Source: Anolis sagrei
Lineage: Eukaryota > Chordata > Lepidosauria > Squamata > Anolidae
NCBI RefSeq assembly: GCF_037176765.1
Contig: NC_090023.1
Coordinates: forward strand, 26,175,366-26,239,365
DNA: 64,000 bases
Reading direction: 5' to 3'
The notes below the pieces were generated by a model. That model was not told the origin of the DNA, ran no database searches, and was given only the letters and a program-made list of their open reading frames with translations. The translations under genes and the position numbers were made by a program. Positions 8,831 through 22,300 of this stretch are shown one piece after another. Positions within the stretch are counted from its first letter, which is position 1, and each line of letters starts with the position of its first letter.

Positions 8831-11800
8831 GTGAGAGGAGGAGGCGGCTGGGCCTGGAGGAGGGTTGAGAGGTTATTATGTGGAGAGGAGGAGGAAGAGA
8901 AGAGGGAAAGCCAAGAAGGGGAAGTGAGGAGGGAAGAAGAGAGGCTGTGTGTCTGTATGTAGATTATATCTATCTATATTTAAGTGCTGTGTTCGTTTTG
9001 GGTGACATCATAACTCAAAAACCGCTGGACTCATTGCCACCAAATTTGGCCACAAGGCACCTACTAACCCAAGGAGTGATCATCAGAATTGATTTTGTCA
9101 CTTGGGAGTTGTAGTTGCTGCGATTTATAGTTCACCTACAATCAAAGAGCATTCTGAACCCCACCAACTATAGAACTGAGTCAAACTTATCACACAGGAC
9201 TCTCCTGACCAACAGAAAACACTAGAAGGGTTTGGTGGGCATGGGCCTTGTATTTAGGATTTGTAGTTCACCTACATCCAGGGAACACTGTGGACTCAAA
9301 CAATTAAGGATCTAGACCAAACTCCATATGCCAAATATGAACACAGATGGGGTTTGGGGAAAATAGACCTTGACATTTGGGAGTTGTAGTTACTGAGATT
9401 TAAAACACTAGAAGGGTTTGGTGGGCACTGGCCTTGAGTTTAGGAGTTGTGGTTCACCTACATCCAGGGAACACTGTGGACTCAAACAATTAAGGATCTA
9501 GACCAAACTCCATATGCCAAATATGAACACAGATGGGGTTTGGGGAAAATAGACCTTGACATTTGGGAGTTGTAGTTACTGAGATTTACAGTTCACCTAA
9601 AATCAAAGAGCATTCTGAACCCCACCAACTATAGAATTGAGCCAAACTTATCACTCAGCACTCCCATGACCAACAGAAAACACCAGAAGGGTTTGGTGGG
9701 CATGGATCTTGAGTTTAGGAGTTGTAGTTCACCTACATCCAGGGAACACTGTGGACTCAAACAATTAAGGATCTAGACCAAACTTGGCACGAATACTCCA
9801 TATGCCAAATATGAACACAGATGGGGTTTGGGGAAAATAGACCTTGACATTTGGGAGTCATGAGATTTATAGTTCACCCACAATCAAAGAGTATTCTAAA
9901 CTCCACCAACAATAGAATTGGGCCAAACTTGGCACACAGGCCAAGAGAAAACACTAGAAGGATCTGATGGCCCTTGAGTTTAGGAGTTGTAGTTCACCTA
10001 CATCCAGAGAGCACTGTGGACTCAAACAATTAAGGATGTAGAACAAACCCGGCACACAGAACTCCCATGACCAACAGAAAATACAGGGAGGGTTTGGTGG
10101 GCTTGAATTTCAGAGTTGTAGTTCACCTACATCTAGAGAACACTGTGGACTTAAACAGTTAAGGATCTAGAGCAGTGGTTCTCAACCTGTGGGTCCCCAG
10201 ATGTTTTGGCCTTCAACTCCCAGAAATCCTAACAGCTGGTAACTGGCTGGGATTTCTGGGAGTTGTAGGCCAAAACACCTGGGGACCCACAGGTTGAGAA
10301 CCACTGATCTAGAGGGTTTGGTGGGCATGGACCTTGAATTTAAGAGTTGTAGTTTACCTACATCCAGAGAACACTGTGGACTCAAAACAGTTAAGAATCT
10401 AGACCAAGCTTGGCATGAATACTCCATATGCCAAATATGAACACAGATGGGGTTGGGGGAAAATAGATCTTGACATTTGGGAGTTGTCATTACTGAGATT
10501 TATGGTTCACATACAATCAAAGAGCATTCTGAACCCCACCAACGATAGAATCGGGCCAAACTTCCCACACAGAACCTCCATGACCAGCAGAAAATACTGT
10601 GTTTTCTGGTGGTCTTTGGCAACCCTTCTAACGCCCCCTTGTGACCCCCCCCCCCAGGGTCCCTACCCCCAGGTTGAGAAATGCTGCCTTAAGGCCATCC
10701 ACTCCCAACTTCCTTCAAGAAAACATAATCAAAGCCCTCCTGATAAAGAGCCATTAAGCCATAGATACAGATAAGGTATATATGATTCACACACACAAAT
10801 ATGTATGTATATGACAGATATAGTATATATTTGAAAGGGAATCCTTAAAGAAGGACAATTATATGTTGCTTGTTCCAGAGTAGGCAGTCCAGACAATCTC
10901 CACATCAACACTGACAAAGAAACAACAAGAAATACTGTTTACCCACAAGCATAAAGAAATTGCATCAACCAACACTTTCTCCCTACTTTATTTTCCAGCT
11001 CACCAGACTGGGCCACAGCAACATGTGGCAGGGGATGGCTATATGTAGAGATCTGTGCTTGGGCTGAGGCCTCTTCCACACAGCTATATTCAATCTCACA
11101 TTGAACTGGAATATGTCAGGGTGGACTTAGATAACCCAGTCCAAGGCAGACATTGTAGATTATCTGCCTTGATGTTTTGGGTTGTATGTCTGTGTAGAAG
11201 GGCCCTGAGCCCACACTGCCATATAATCCATTTCAGTGTGGATTTTATACAACTGCATGGAAGGATCCTGAGATAATTCTGATACATTGAAGTTCTTAGA
11301 ATCATAGAGTTGGAAGAGACCTCGTGGGCCATCCAGTCCAACCCGCTATCAAGAAGCAGGAAAAATCACATTCAAAGCACCCCTGACAGATGGCCATCCA
11401 GCCTCTGTTTAAAAGCCACCAAAGAAGGAGCCACCACCACATTTTGGGGCAGAGAGTTCCACTGCTCTCACAGTCAGGAAGGTCTTCTTCGTGTTCAGGT
11501 AGAATCTCCTTTCCTGTAGTTCGAAGCCATTGTTCCACATCCTAGTCTCCAGGGTAGCAGAAAACAAGATTGCTCCCTCCTCCCTATGACTTCCCCTCAC
11601 ATATTTATATATGGCCCTCATCATGTCTCCTTTCAGCTTTCTCTTCTGCAGGCTAAACATGCTCAGCTCTTTAAGTTGCTCCTCATAGGGCTTGTTCTTC
11701 AAACACTTGATTATTTTAGTTGCCCTCCTCTGGACACATTCCAGCTTGTCAACATCTCCCTTCAATTGCAGTGCCCAGAATTGGACACAATATTCCAAGT

Positions 11801-13343
11801 ATGGTCTAAGCAAGGCAGAATAGAGGGGTAGCATGACTTTCCTGGATCTTGACACTATACTCCTATTGATGCAGGCCAAAATCCCATTGCCATTTTTAGT
11901 TGCCAAACTGAGGCAGTTTAACACCACTTTAAATGCCTTGGCTCAATGCTTTGGAATCCAGGGAGTTGTAGTACTTGGCTAAGACTTGAGCCTTCTCTCT
12001 GCTCCCAAGACGCCATAGCTGTCAAATTAATACAACCTGTCACCGCAAACTGCCATGATTCAGTGCTGTGGAATCATGGGAGTTATAGTTTTGCTAGGTC
12101 TTGAGCCATCTCAAAGAAAGCTGGCACCTCACCGAACTACAATTTCCAGGATTATTGATATAATAATAAAATAATAATAAAACTTTATGTCCCACACCTA
12201 TCTTCCCCGAGGGGATTCAGAGTGGTTTCCAACAAAAGAATGGCAAACATTCAATGCCGTAATAAACCAACAAAAACAAATCAATCCAACCAAATCCCAA
12301 AAATAAATCCACATACAACACAAAATTATAAGACATAATCAAAAATTAAATAATAACATAACTGATCAATTACTTCACATCTAACATTAAAACATCATAC
12401 AAATCTAGCCAAATCTAAGAATACATTTAAAATTATTAAAATGTTATGCAGCCAAGAAAGCCAGTGTAAAACATCCTTTCCGGTTGGTGGTAATCACACA
12501 TAATATTCTAAACAATCATTTACCTGTTTTTTAAAAGGGAGTAAGAAGGGGACCATTTTTAATTCTTCAGGGAGAGAGTTCCAGAGACGTGGAAGAAATA
12601 ATATTATTTATTAATTTATATCCAGCTTTTCTCCCCCGTCGGGGATTCAAAGTGACTAACAACAAGGTATAAAACATACAAGGTACTTTGGGATAAAAGA
12701 AGTGATTTGAATGCAATATTCCTGCTTCTTGGCAGGGGGTTGGACTGGATGGCCCATGAGGTCTCTTTCAACTCTTTGTTTCTATTATTCTAAGTCAACA
12801 TGATTTAAAAAAATAATTGAGAGATAATAAAGCAGTTAGATCATAAGTGAACACATTGCAGATTAAAATAATTCAGCACTTTAGGTATAGTTAAAACTAA
12901 ACAAACATGAACCAAAGCCATTATCCATCCAGTTGCCACTTGTTCATAAAGGTGTTGCACAAAAATGATTCAGCCCAAATGTTACTATAGTGCCTATCGC
13001 TCTTGTATTCTTCATTGAAGGCCTAATTTCAGAGAAAAGTATTTGTGGCACATGAAAATTAGTAGGGAGAGGGCCATTCTGATGTCTTTTGGAAGGGATT
13101 CCATAGTATTGAGCTAGGGCAGTTAAATACATATGAGAGAGAATGAAGAGTATTGGGGTGCCTTGAAGATCAAGGGCCAGTGCACTGTCAGAAAATGGAA
13201 TTGATTGAAAAAGGAAGTCAGGTTATCTAACCTAGAAGCACATTTTTTGCCACCCGAATTATAAATAGGCTAGAGGAGAAAGGCAAGGAAGGGGAAGCAA
13301 GAAGTTACAACTTGAGGTGGGAATGGCAGCACTTATATGTGTG

Positions 13344-13385
<42 letters not shown>

Positions 13386-16300
13386 TTTACTGACACTAAA
13401 ACACAGTATGTCACAGCAAATGTGGTATATATACTGGATTTTGTATCACAAAATCACCAGTCGAACACTTTCCAAGTGTCTAGGATTGTGTGATGTATTA
13501 TTATTATTATTATATTTCTTACCCACCTCTCCTCATGAGGAGTTACCAGACAATTAAAATACACGAACACAGCAAAAACACTACAAATACACATACTAAA
13601 ACTTACCTCCATAAAAGTTACATACCAAAACGTGGTATACATATTAATACATATAGAAGATGTAGTATCTATGGAAACAATAGGGTGCATTTATACTTCC
13701 AAATCAATGTAGCTTGACATTTTTAATAGCGATGACTCCTATAATCATGTAGTTTTATAAGGTCTTTAGCAGTATCTGCCAAAGACTCCTGATGCCTCAC
13801 TAAACTACAACTCCCAGGATTCCATAGCAGTTTGACAGAACTTTAACTGCCATGGTTCAGTATTATGGAATCCTGGGATTTATAGTTTGGTGAGGTATTG
13901 GCAAAGAAGGCTAATAAAGACCTTGTGAAGCTACAACTCCCAGGAGTCCAAGCATTTGAGCCATGGCAGTTAGAAAGAAATAAACTTGGGATACTACAAA
14001 GGTTCACACAGGAAGCCCCTCTTCATCTGGAGAGGTTAGGGACCAGAACACTGTCAGAAAGTGGAATCCAGGTTATTTAACTTGTAGATGCATTTTGGCT
14101 GTCAAAAATCAAAAATTGTACATTATTTTTCATGCCTTCAAAATGACTCAAAGAGGGCTCTGCTCTCTGTGTAGGCAGGCCTTTGGACATGTGCACAATA
14201 GGCTTGGGCAATCCATGGTTCTAAATGGTTCTAAAGTACTTACAAAACTAAAGTTCTGGTGGTGAAAATTTCAGAACTCTAACAAAACTCTCAAAATTTC
14301 ATAATAAATGGCAGTTCCTAATTGGTTCTGTCATTAAAATCACCAATAATGAAATAATAATTAAATTTTGAAAGTTACGTTAGAGTTCTGAAATTTTCAC
14401 CACCAGAACTTTAGTTTTGTAAGTACTTTAGAACCATTTAGAACCATGGATTGCCCAAGCCTAGTGCACAAGCCATCCCATCAGATTAAAGGAATGTATA
14501 TACAATTTGCAAGCATTGAAAGAGTGAGACATCAAAAGCTGGGGGAAGTGTGTTGCTGTTGCTGGTCATAGGATTTTTGTGGGCTGAATTTATGCTGTTT
14601 CTACTGTTTTTACTGTTTGTGAACCGCTGTGAGTCGCCTTCGGGCTTGAGATACAGCGGTATATAAGCAAAGTAAATAAATAAATAAAACTTGATAGTTC
14701 TTTTAAGTGCAAATAAGATTACTTGCTTATTCTATTGCAACAGATTGCATGCCCTTCCCATTCAAAATTCCTGCTGAGTTAGAGTTTTAGATGATAAAAA
14801 GAGTTGAGTACAAGGAATGTTGACAGGTCTGGCTGTTGTTGCGGGGTGCACAGAGAAATGCATATCCCTGATCTGAAATGCTTTGGACTAGACATATTGT
14901 TAATCATTTTGTACATGAAACAAAGTTTGGATACATTGAACCCACCAGAAAGGAAAGGGGTAATTATTTCAGCCACCCATGCGAACAATTTCATAATTTT
15001 GAAGTGTTTTAGATTTCCAGAAAAGGAAGTTCAACTTGTATTCCTGAAAATGTAAGACTTGGAATTGTCTGGTGCTATTTTCTGGAAAAACAAACACATG
15101 TGACAAAATTCATATGTCATATTTACTCCTAAGTTAATTCAACCTATTTGGAAATTCTTTTCCTGATAATATCCTCCTTTTTTATGAATGGATTTGGAAT
15201 ACAAGAGGCGAACTCATAGAAAAATGGATAATTCCTCCTATACACCATGGTTCCATATCTCCTCTGTCTCATGTTTTTTGTGAGGGTTTGCCTTTTAAAT
15301 ACAAGCATACAATTTGCTTTGAACACTTTCCTGTATCTTTTTCGTAGTTGAATCCAGATCTGCTTTCAAGCTTCTATTGTCAAGGAGTTATGGGAATAAT
15401 GTGACTCACCAGAGGTTGCTGAAGTATAGTCCTTGGCATTCAACATCATCGGCTGTGTTGGCTTGGGCTGCTAGGAACTGCAGTTCAAGAATATGTGGAA
15501 GACCACATGATCCTCCTCTTGCATCCCAAAAATAACATCTGCAGGAACTGCCAGCCTTTTGTTTTTGCTGTACTAGCTATTACTAATACAGATTATCAGT
15601 CTGTATAATGGAGTTGGGAAATCTATGGCCTTCTAGACAGTATTGCATGGCAGTTCCTTTTAGTCCAATCTAATACAGCAAATGATAGGGTTGACAGGGG
15701 GGAGGGGGGACCACAACAACTAAGGTAATATCTGGAAGGCTACATCTGTAGTGCGCATATGCGGGTGAGCGAGAGCATGTAAAGTGGGAGGGAGGCTTGT
15801 GCCAGTGAGTCCCTTCAAGGTACGGGGGCTCTGTGTAGAAAGTTTGGCCCAATTCTATCATTGGTAGGTTCAGAATGCACTTTGAATGTAGGTGAACTAT
15901 AAATCCCAGCAAGTACAACTCTCAGATATCAATGACTATTTTCCCCAAACTCCACCAGTGTTCACATTTGGGCATATTGAGTATTCATGCAAAGTTTGGT
16001 CCAGATCTATCATTGTTTGAGTCCACAGTGCTCTCTGGGTGTAGGTGAACTACAACTCCAACTCAAGGTCAGTGCCCACCAAACCTTTCCAGTATTTTCT
16101 GTTAGCCATGGGAGTTCTGTGTGCCAAGTATGGTTCCATTCCATTATTGGTGGAGTTCAGAATGCTCTTTGATTGTAGGTGAACTATAAATCCCAGCAAC
16201 TACAACTCCTAAATGACAAAATCAGCCCCCCACAAGTGTTCAGATTTTTGGCGTATCTGGTATTTGTGCCAAATTTGGTCCAGTGAATAAAAATACACCC

Positions 16301-19300
16301 TACATTACAATCCATAACAGTAGCAAAATTACAGTTATGAAGTAGCAATTAAAATAATTTTATAGTTGAGGGTCACGATAACACGAGGAACTGCATTAAG
16401 GGGTTGCAGCATTAGGAAGGTTGAGAAACACTGTTCTAGAAAGTACTGCAGCCCTTGATAATATGGAATGTGTTCAGATTATCTGTCAAAGAAATCCCAT
16501 CCTTTGAATTGCTGCCCATAGCTGTTGCTTCCTGTTGAGCAATAGGGTTTTAAATGCTTAAAGGGACTTGAGGTTGAGCAGCTCTCTAATGCATTCATTT
16601 TACATAATGGAGTTGACAATGTCTCTTTCAAAGTGGGTTGTGCTAGGGGACCAACAATAAAGATATGCTTAGAGAGCTAAAGAATAAATGTGTGGAATTA
16701 CTGCACACTAGGTGGTATTTCTTACACTGTTACCAATGTACTTTGAAAATGAGCTACAAAACTAGGTAAAAAGTGGTTGTCATTCCATGCTCTCTCCTTT
16801 CAGAAGGCACTGAATTAGTGTATGGGACTAGACTAAGCAGTGTTCTCCACCTCATTTCTGGAGGGACTTTTCCTTATGTTTTATATTGAACTGACTGATA
16901 TCCTTGATATAATATGGGAAGGTAGATCAGGTCAGTTAGTTTTGACTAGAAAAGAAGTGAAAAAATTTAAATGTACAAACGGATTCGCTTTCCTACAGTC
17001 TTGGTTCAGGGAAAACTGAGCCATCCATTGAGTCCCCCCGGGGAGATAGGGCAGCTTACAAATAAAGTATTATTATTATCCTTGCGATTTTAAAGAATCT
17101 TCCTTCATTCTGCTCAGAAAATTGAAGAGCAAGGAAGGAGAGATACATGTTTTTGCATTTTGCCCTTCGGTCTTTCCCCTCTCCCATTCCCTGTATTTTC
17201 ATTTCCATTTTTGTATATGAATAACTTACTGACATCAGTGGAATGCAATTTTGTGTAAACAAAGCTGTGAAAAAGCCCTCAACGCTTTTTCTTTCACAGA
17301 TGTCTCATCTCTGTTGCTACTTCTGCAACAGCTATCACCACTTCCACAGTCTCCATATCCCCAGCCTATCTTGGCTGTCACCTAGCCCTAATTGTGGAAT
17401 ATATCAAATTCCCTTAGTTTCATTTTTTTCTCAGAAAAAGAAAAGGAATAAGAATTGATATCTTTAGACAACCTGAATTTCTTTGTTTCAGCAACATTTG
17501 TCGGAATTGCAGATTGAAAGAAATTGCTGAAGTTAAATATTAGTGAGGAGGCCAGATTTTTATTTACCGTATTTGCAGTGATATATTTACCTGTCATGTT
17601 GTAAATTCATGATGTGTGTTCCTACGCAAAAATTGAAAATAACATGTTACCCCTGATCATTTTAGAGAATTTTAATCCTTGTTTTATTCTTACATTAATT
17701 CGATGTATTTTGTTCCTTTATATTAAGTATATATTATATAAAATGGCAAATCAAGGTTTGCTTTTGGGAGGGTTTTTTTTTTTTGGATGATTGACTACGT
17801 GGATAAAGAACACAGGACTACAGAAGGCCAATTTTATTTATTTATTGTGTTTCTGTTTTTAAATAAACGTTTTAAATGACCTAGTATTTAACATAGATCG
17901 CTTCAAAGAACATTGTAATGATGCTATCATAAATATCTAATGAAATAACATAATTTCTTTGAAAAAATCTTCAGTTCTGTTATTAGAGATGAATGGTGCT
18001 TTCAGTATCAGAGGAGCTCCTGGCAGATGCTCAACATCTGGGCTCTATATCTCTGCCAGGCTATGCAGCAATTCTTTTAATTCCAGCAACTGATAAAATT
18101 ATCAGTTCCTTATTTTACTCGCTAGTATTCCTTTTCCTGGAAAAGATTACATATTTGGGAGCTTTTGTTCTCAGCAAACTTTGAGGAAAATTGCAGGTTG
18201 TGGTATGGTATGATAGAAGAAACCCATTTCCAAGTTTTATAGAACCAATTCTCTGTAACGAGGTATATGAGACTGATCCTGATATTTCATAGTACTTCTG
18301 AAGTTCATAGTACTTCATTGCATTAACTTCCAGTGGTTGAAAATCTATACTTTTTGTTTGAAAACAAGTCTCATCAATTATTAGGCATCTTGATTACTTG
18401 GTCATTTCTCACCATGCACTTGATGTAAAAGAAGGGAACGTCTTGGTACAAATATTCAGATTTGTTTATAAAGAACTTTCTACCTTGCACTTGACACTTT
18501 GCACTGTGTCACTGTGCTCCAGTCTGTGTACAGTTTCCATTGTGCTGGGCTCTGCTTGCTCACAAGGTTGATATGGGCTTTTCTTGGGTCAGGACCATCC
18601 GTTCTGTTTCTTAGGTTTCTTCTGCAGTATTTGCATTAGTCATATTAAGAACATAAGCATTTTTGAACAGCAGTCAGCACAGGGAATTTTAAAAAGTCAA
18701 GTGTATAAAAATATGGTCCCCTTCCCAACATATTCATTAGCAACTAAAGAGCAATTTTGAGAGGAAATATTTTAGACTGTGAGTGCACTTGTCCAGCTGT
18801 ATTTAAATGGATCTAGCATATAATTATATTCAAAATTTTCAATAAATAAAGTAATGAAATTCAGTGTAAGAGTTATTTATTGTAGCCTTCTTCATGCAAT
18901 AATTTATTCCTCCTTCAATCCAGTATTGGACTATTATTTAAGTGAACTGTGTTGATTCTGCAGATGTATCTTGAGCAACCAGTTCCCATTGTGACAGTTT
19001 TAATGAGAGCTAGCTTATAGTAATAGACCTCTGAAGATGAGTACCTTCACATGTGTTACATTCCAATTTTTCCCCCAAAGATTGCAAATAGTACTATATG
19101 TTCATGGGACTGCATAGGATAACCTTTTTTTGAGAAACCCTGTAATCCTTTAGTCTGTATTTGTATTTATGCTGTCTTTTTTTTCCTTGAAAGAATAAAG
19201 GTTCACTTCAGTTTGAAGACAAGTGGGATTTCATGCGCCCCATTGTTTTGAAGCTTTTACGTCAGGAATCTGTAACAAAACAGCAATGGTTTGATCTCTT

Positions 19301-22300
19301 TTCGTAAGTAATCTCTCTGACTTTTAGTTACTGAGTAATGGAATGAAATGTAGTTGTGATATTGTTCTATCTATCTTGTCAGAACAGCTGTTCAAGAAAA
19401 GATCCATTAGTACACATCTCATGACAAGTATTTGTTTTCAAAATTGTCTTGAAAATCAGGATAGTAATAAAGCTTCAGTGGTTTATTTGAAATTTCTCTG
19501 TGCTTTCAAAAATGACCAAGCAGACAGACACACACACACACACTTGGTAAGATCTGATCCTGGTTCCCATCTTCCATTTATTTACCTTATATATATCTTG
19601 CCTTTCCTTCAACTATTAGAGTAATTTTACTGTAGAGTTAACTGGTTGGGTAGTGCATATTTCTGTATTTCATACGCTGTTGCTCTCAACAGAATTCTAA
19701 ATTTTAAATTAGGGGTATATCTAAAGCTGAAACCAGCAGTTAGAAGAGCTATAGGATGTGACTTTCAATAGTGCTTCATTTACACAACATGCCAAAATGC
19801 TTTTGGAGAAGTATTTGTGGAATGTATCACATCCTTTGGTCAAGAAGGCCTGCTCCACATTTGTTGTGAGATCAGTTGGAGGCGGGGTTTCCAGAACATT
19901 GCCAAGGACCGATTTAAGGGTGAATATTTGTTAAAGGCTAGCCTGACTGCTGGGCTGCAATGCTAACTGAACTGCTAGCTGTTGAGGCCTGTGTTAGGAA
20001 CCTGTATTTTTTTTCCTCTCAAGCTGCTGCCTCCCAGAAAGGCAGGTGCTGCTGTGAGTTGCCAAAGAAGAGGCTCTTGCAGTTTGCTATTTTTGGTTCT
20101 TTGAGGCCAGAGGTTAAGATTGAGGGGATGATAGATGCATATATGGGAAAGCAGAAGGGATATCCGGAGAGAATTCAAGTGGACATATCTCAATACTCTT
20201 ACTGCTCCAGTATGCTTTGGGGCAAATTGATCAACTTGTCCTTAGAAATATATTAAAATGATTACGTAGTTTGGAATGATATTAAAACAGTGTGACAAAT
20301 TTCTTGGAAAGGAGTAAAAATGTGGGGTATGCATCATTGAGAATGTTATCATCAGTTCCTGCAGAGTTGACACACATCATATGAGCTCCCTTTTGGTACA
20401 GATTACCATAAAATCTCCATGGAGATTTCGAGGATTAAGTTTGATTTCCTGTAGTCTTAGCATATCATTCAAATCACTACAGCCGTACTGGCTTGAATTT
20501 GCTTTTGTCTGACTTGAGTATACATATCTTCCAGTGATGTGCATGGAGTTTGTTTGTGGGATGATAAAGGCCCAGCAAAAATACACCAGGCTTTGAAAGA
20601 AGACATCCTTGATTTCATTAAACAAGCACAAGCGGTAAGTTTTTAACTATTGGCAAGCAGATGCTTCTGTTTATCATTGTCTTAAAGTATAGTTTCTTAT
20701 TTTGTTCATTTACAGAAATAAAAATCTATAGTGTTTGGCATGCAGCTTGGGGGGGGGGGGTGAGAGACCATAAATGTGTTAGGCCACCTCATCTATGTGT
20801 CTCTTGACAAGATGGTATGTACTGTGCATTTTGAAAAACTATCAGAATTCTAACGCCTGTGAATTATGGCTTGGATCCAGAACAAGTTGGTGACATTGAA
20901 AACATTAGCTTAAGCTGTGTTGATTTTTTGGGATCTGCATGTGACTAAATTGATCTGGATTGAATATTAGAAGTATATTACTTATAAACACACTTTTACT
21001 TTTCAGTATAGTTTAGTGTAGTAAGATTTAGGGCTGAAAAACTGACCTTGTGGCTCAGGAAATCCTCAGTTTGAATCTCATTTCTACCAAGAGACTTGGG
21101 CCCCTTCCACACAGCTAAACAAAATACCACGTTAACTGGAATATATGGCAGTGTGGACTAAGATAACCCAGTTCAAAGCAGATATTGTGAGATATTCTGC
21201 CTTGATATTCTGGGTAGCCTTATGTAAACTGGTAAAAGTATGATAGCTGGGACCCAGTGCTGGTAGCGCTATGCTGGTTGCATAACGCGGCTCTGAATTA
21301 GAGAAGGGAGCACATGTGCGAGACACAGCACCACGTGCGCACGAGACCGCAAGCAGTGAGAGACGCAGCTGTGACAGAGTTGACAAGGTAGTTTGCTGGG
21401 AAGGGGAAACAGCCAAGCATACTCATGTAGCTTATCTGAAGATATTATCCAAGCATGTTCACAAACGTTGTTGCATTGGAAGGAAGGATAAAAAGGATGG
21501 GAGATATACGAGAAGTGCTGAAAATTGTATCAAATCCAGTAACTGTTACATTACCTCACTGGTATCCTGTCCCACCTGCCTCTCTTACTTGGTGCGCTGT
21601 CTCCTGCACGTGTTCCCTTCTCTAATTCAGAGCCACGTTGCGCAATCAGCGTAGTGCTACCAGCACTAGATCCCAGCTATCATACTTTTACCAGTAAACC
21701 AATCTTTCCCTCTCTGCATGCAAATAAAGAAAGTATTATAAAATTTACCAGGTGGGTATTAGTAGTAAGGTAATGTCTGTGAAGCTCTTTAAACATTCAA
21801 AAGTACAATCCATTTTATAGCTCTTGGTTGTTCATAAAACTAAAGAGAGCCTGGAAGCCTTCATATACCTGTAAACAAATAATGCACTTTTACAGTCTGG
21901 GATGGCCATGATTCAATAGCTAGCATAGCTTCAAGTTTTAAGCAAATAGAGTAATGGACTCCAGTTACGTTATCTGAATCAAACTTTGTGATCAGTGAGG
22001 CAACAGATTTTGCAGTCGAAATCACCCTCACATCCATATTTTTATCACCTGATCGTGATACAGGGACATAAGAAAGTAGACCTTGTAAGGAATTCTTCCT
22101 TCCTGTTCTTTGCAGAACTTAATCCACAACCCTTACAACTTCTACTGTTTATCCAGATAGTATCTTAACTTAAGTGCTTAACTACCTCAACTACAAATGT
22201 TAGAAACTTGCTTTTAAAGGTGAAAGTTAAGTTTTACACAAAAAGATCCACCGCCCTTTCTATGGTCAGGATCAAGTGTGAATGAAAATTTGTACATATG

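Larger units (their letters stand above)
8340..8860 (+). promoter_or_regulatory. CUL5 CpG-rich promoter and 5' leader
   Basis: A sharp rise in G+C and CpG after 8345 with no TATA box, typical of a housekeeping promoter. CCG trinucleotide runs lie at about 8694-8740 in the presumed 5'UTR. The transcription start cannot be placed exactly. Several upstream ATGs lie in the leader. Confidence 0.75.

Noticed and set aside
8985-10686. Evenly spaced repeats as a CRISPR-like array
   Set aside because: Units are ~270 bp, diverged, with no short identical repeats or unique spacers, in a vertebrate intron and inside a hAT-like element.
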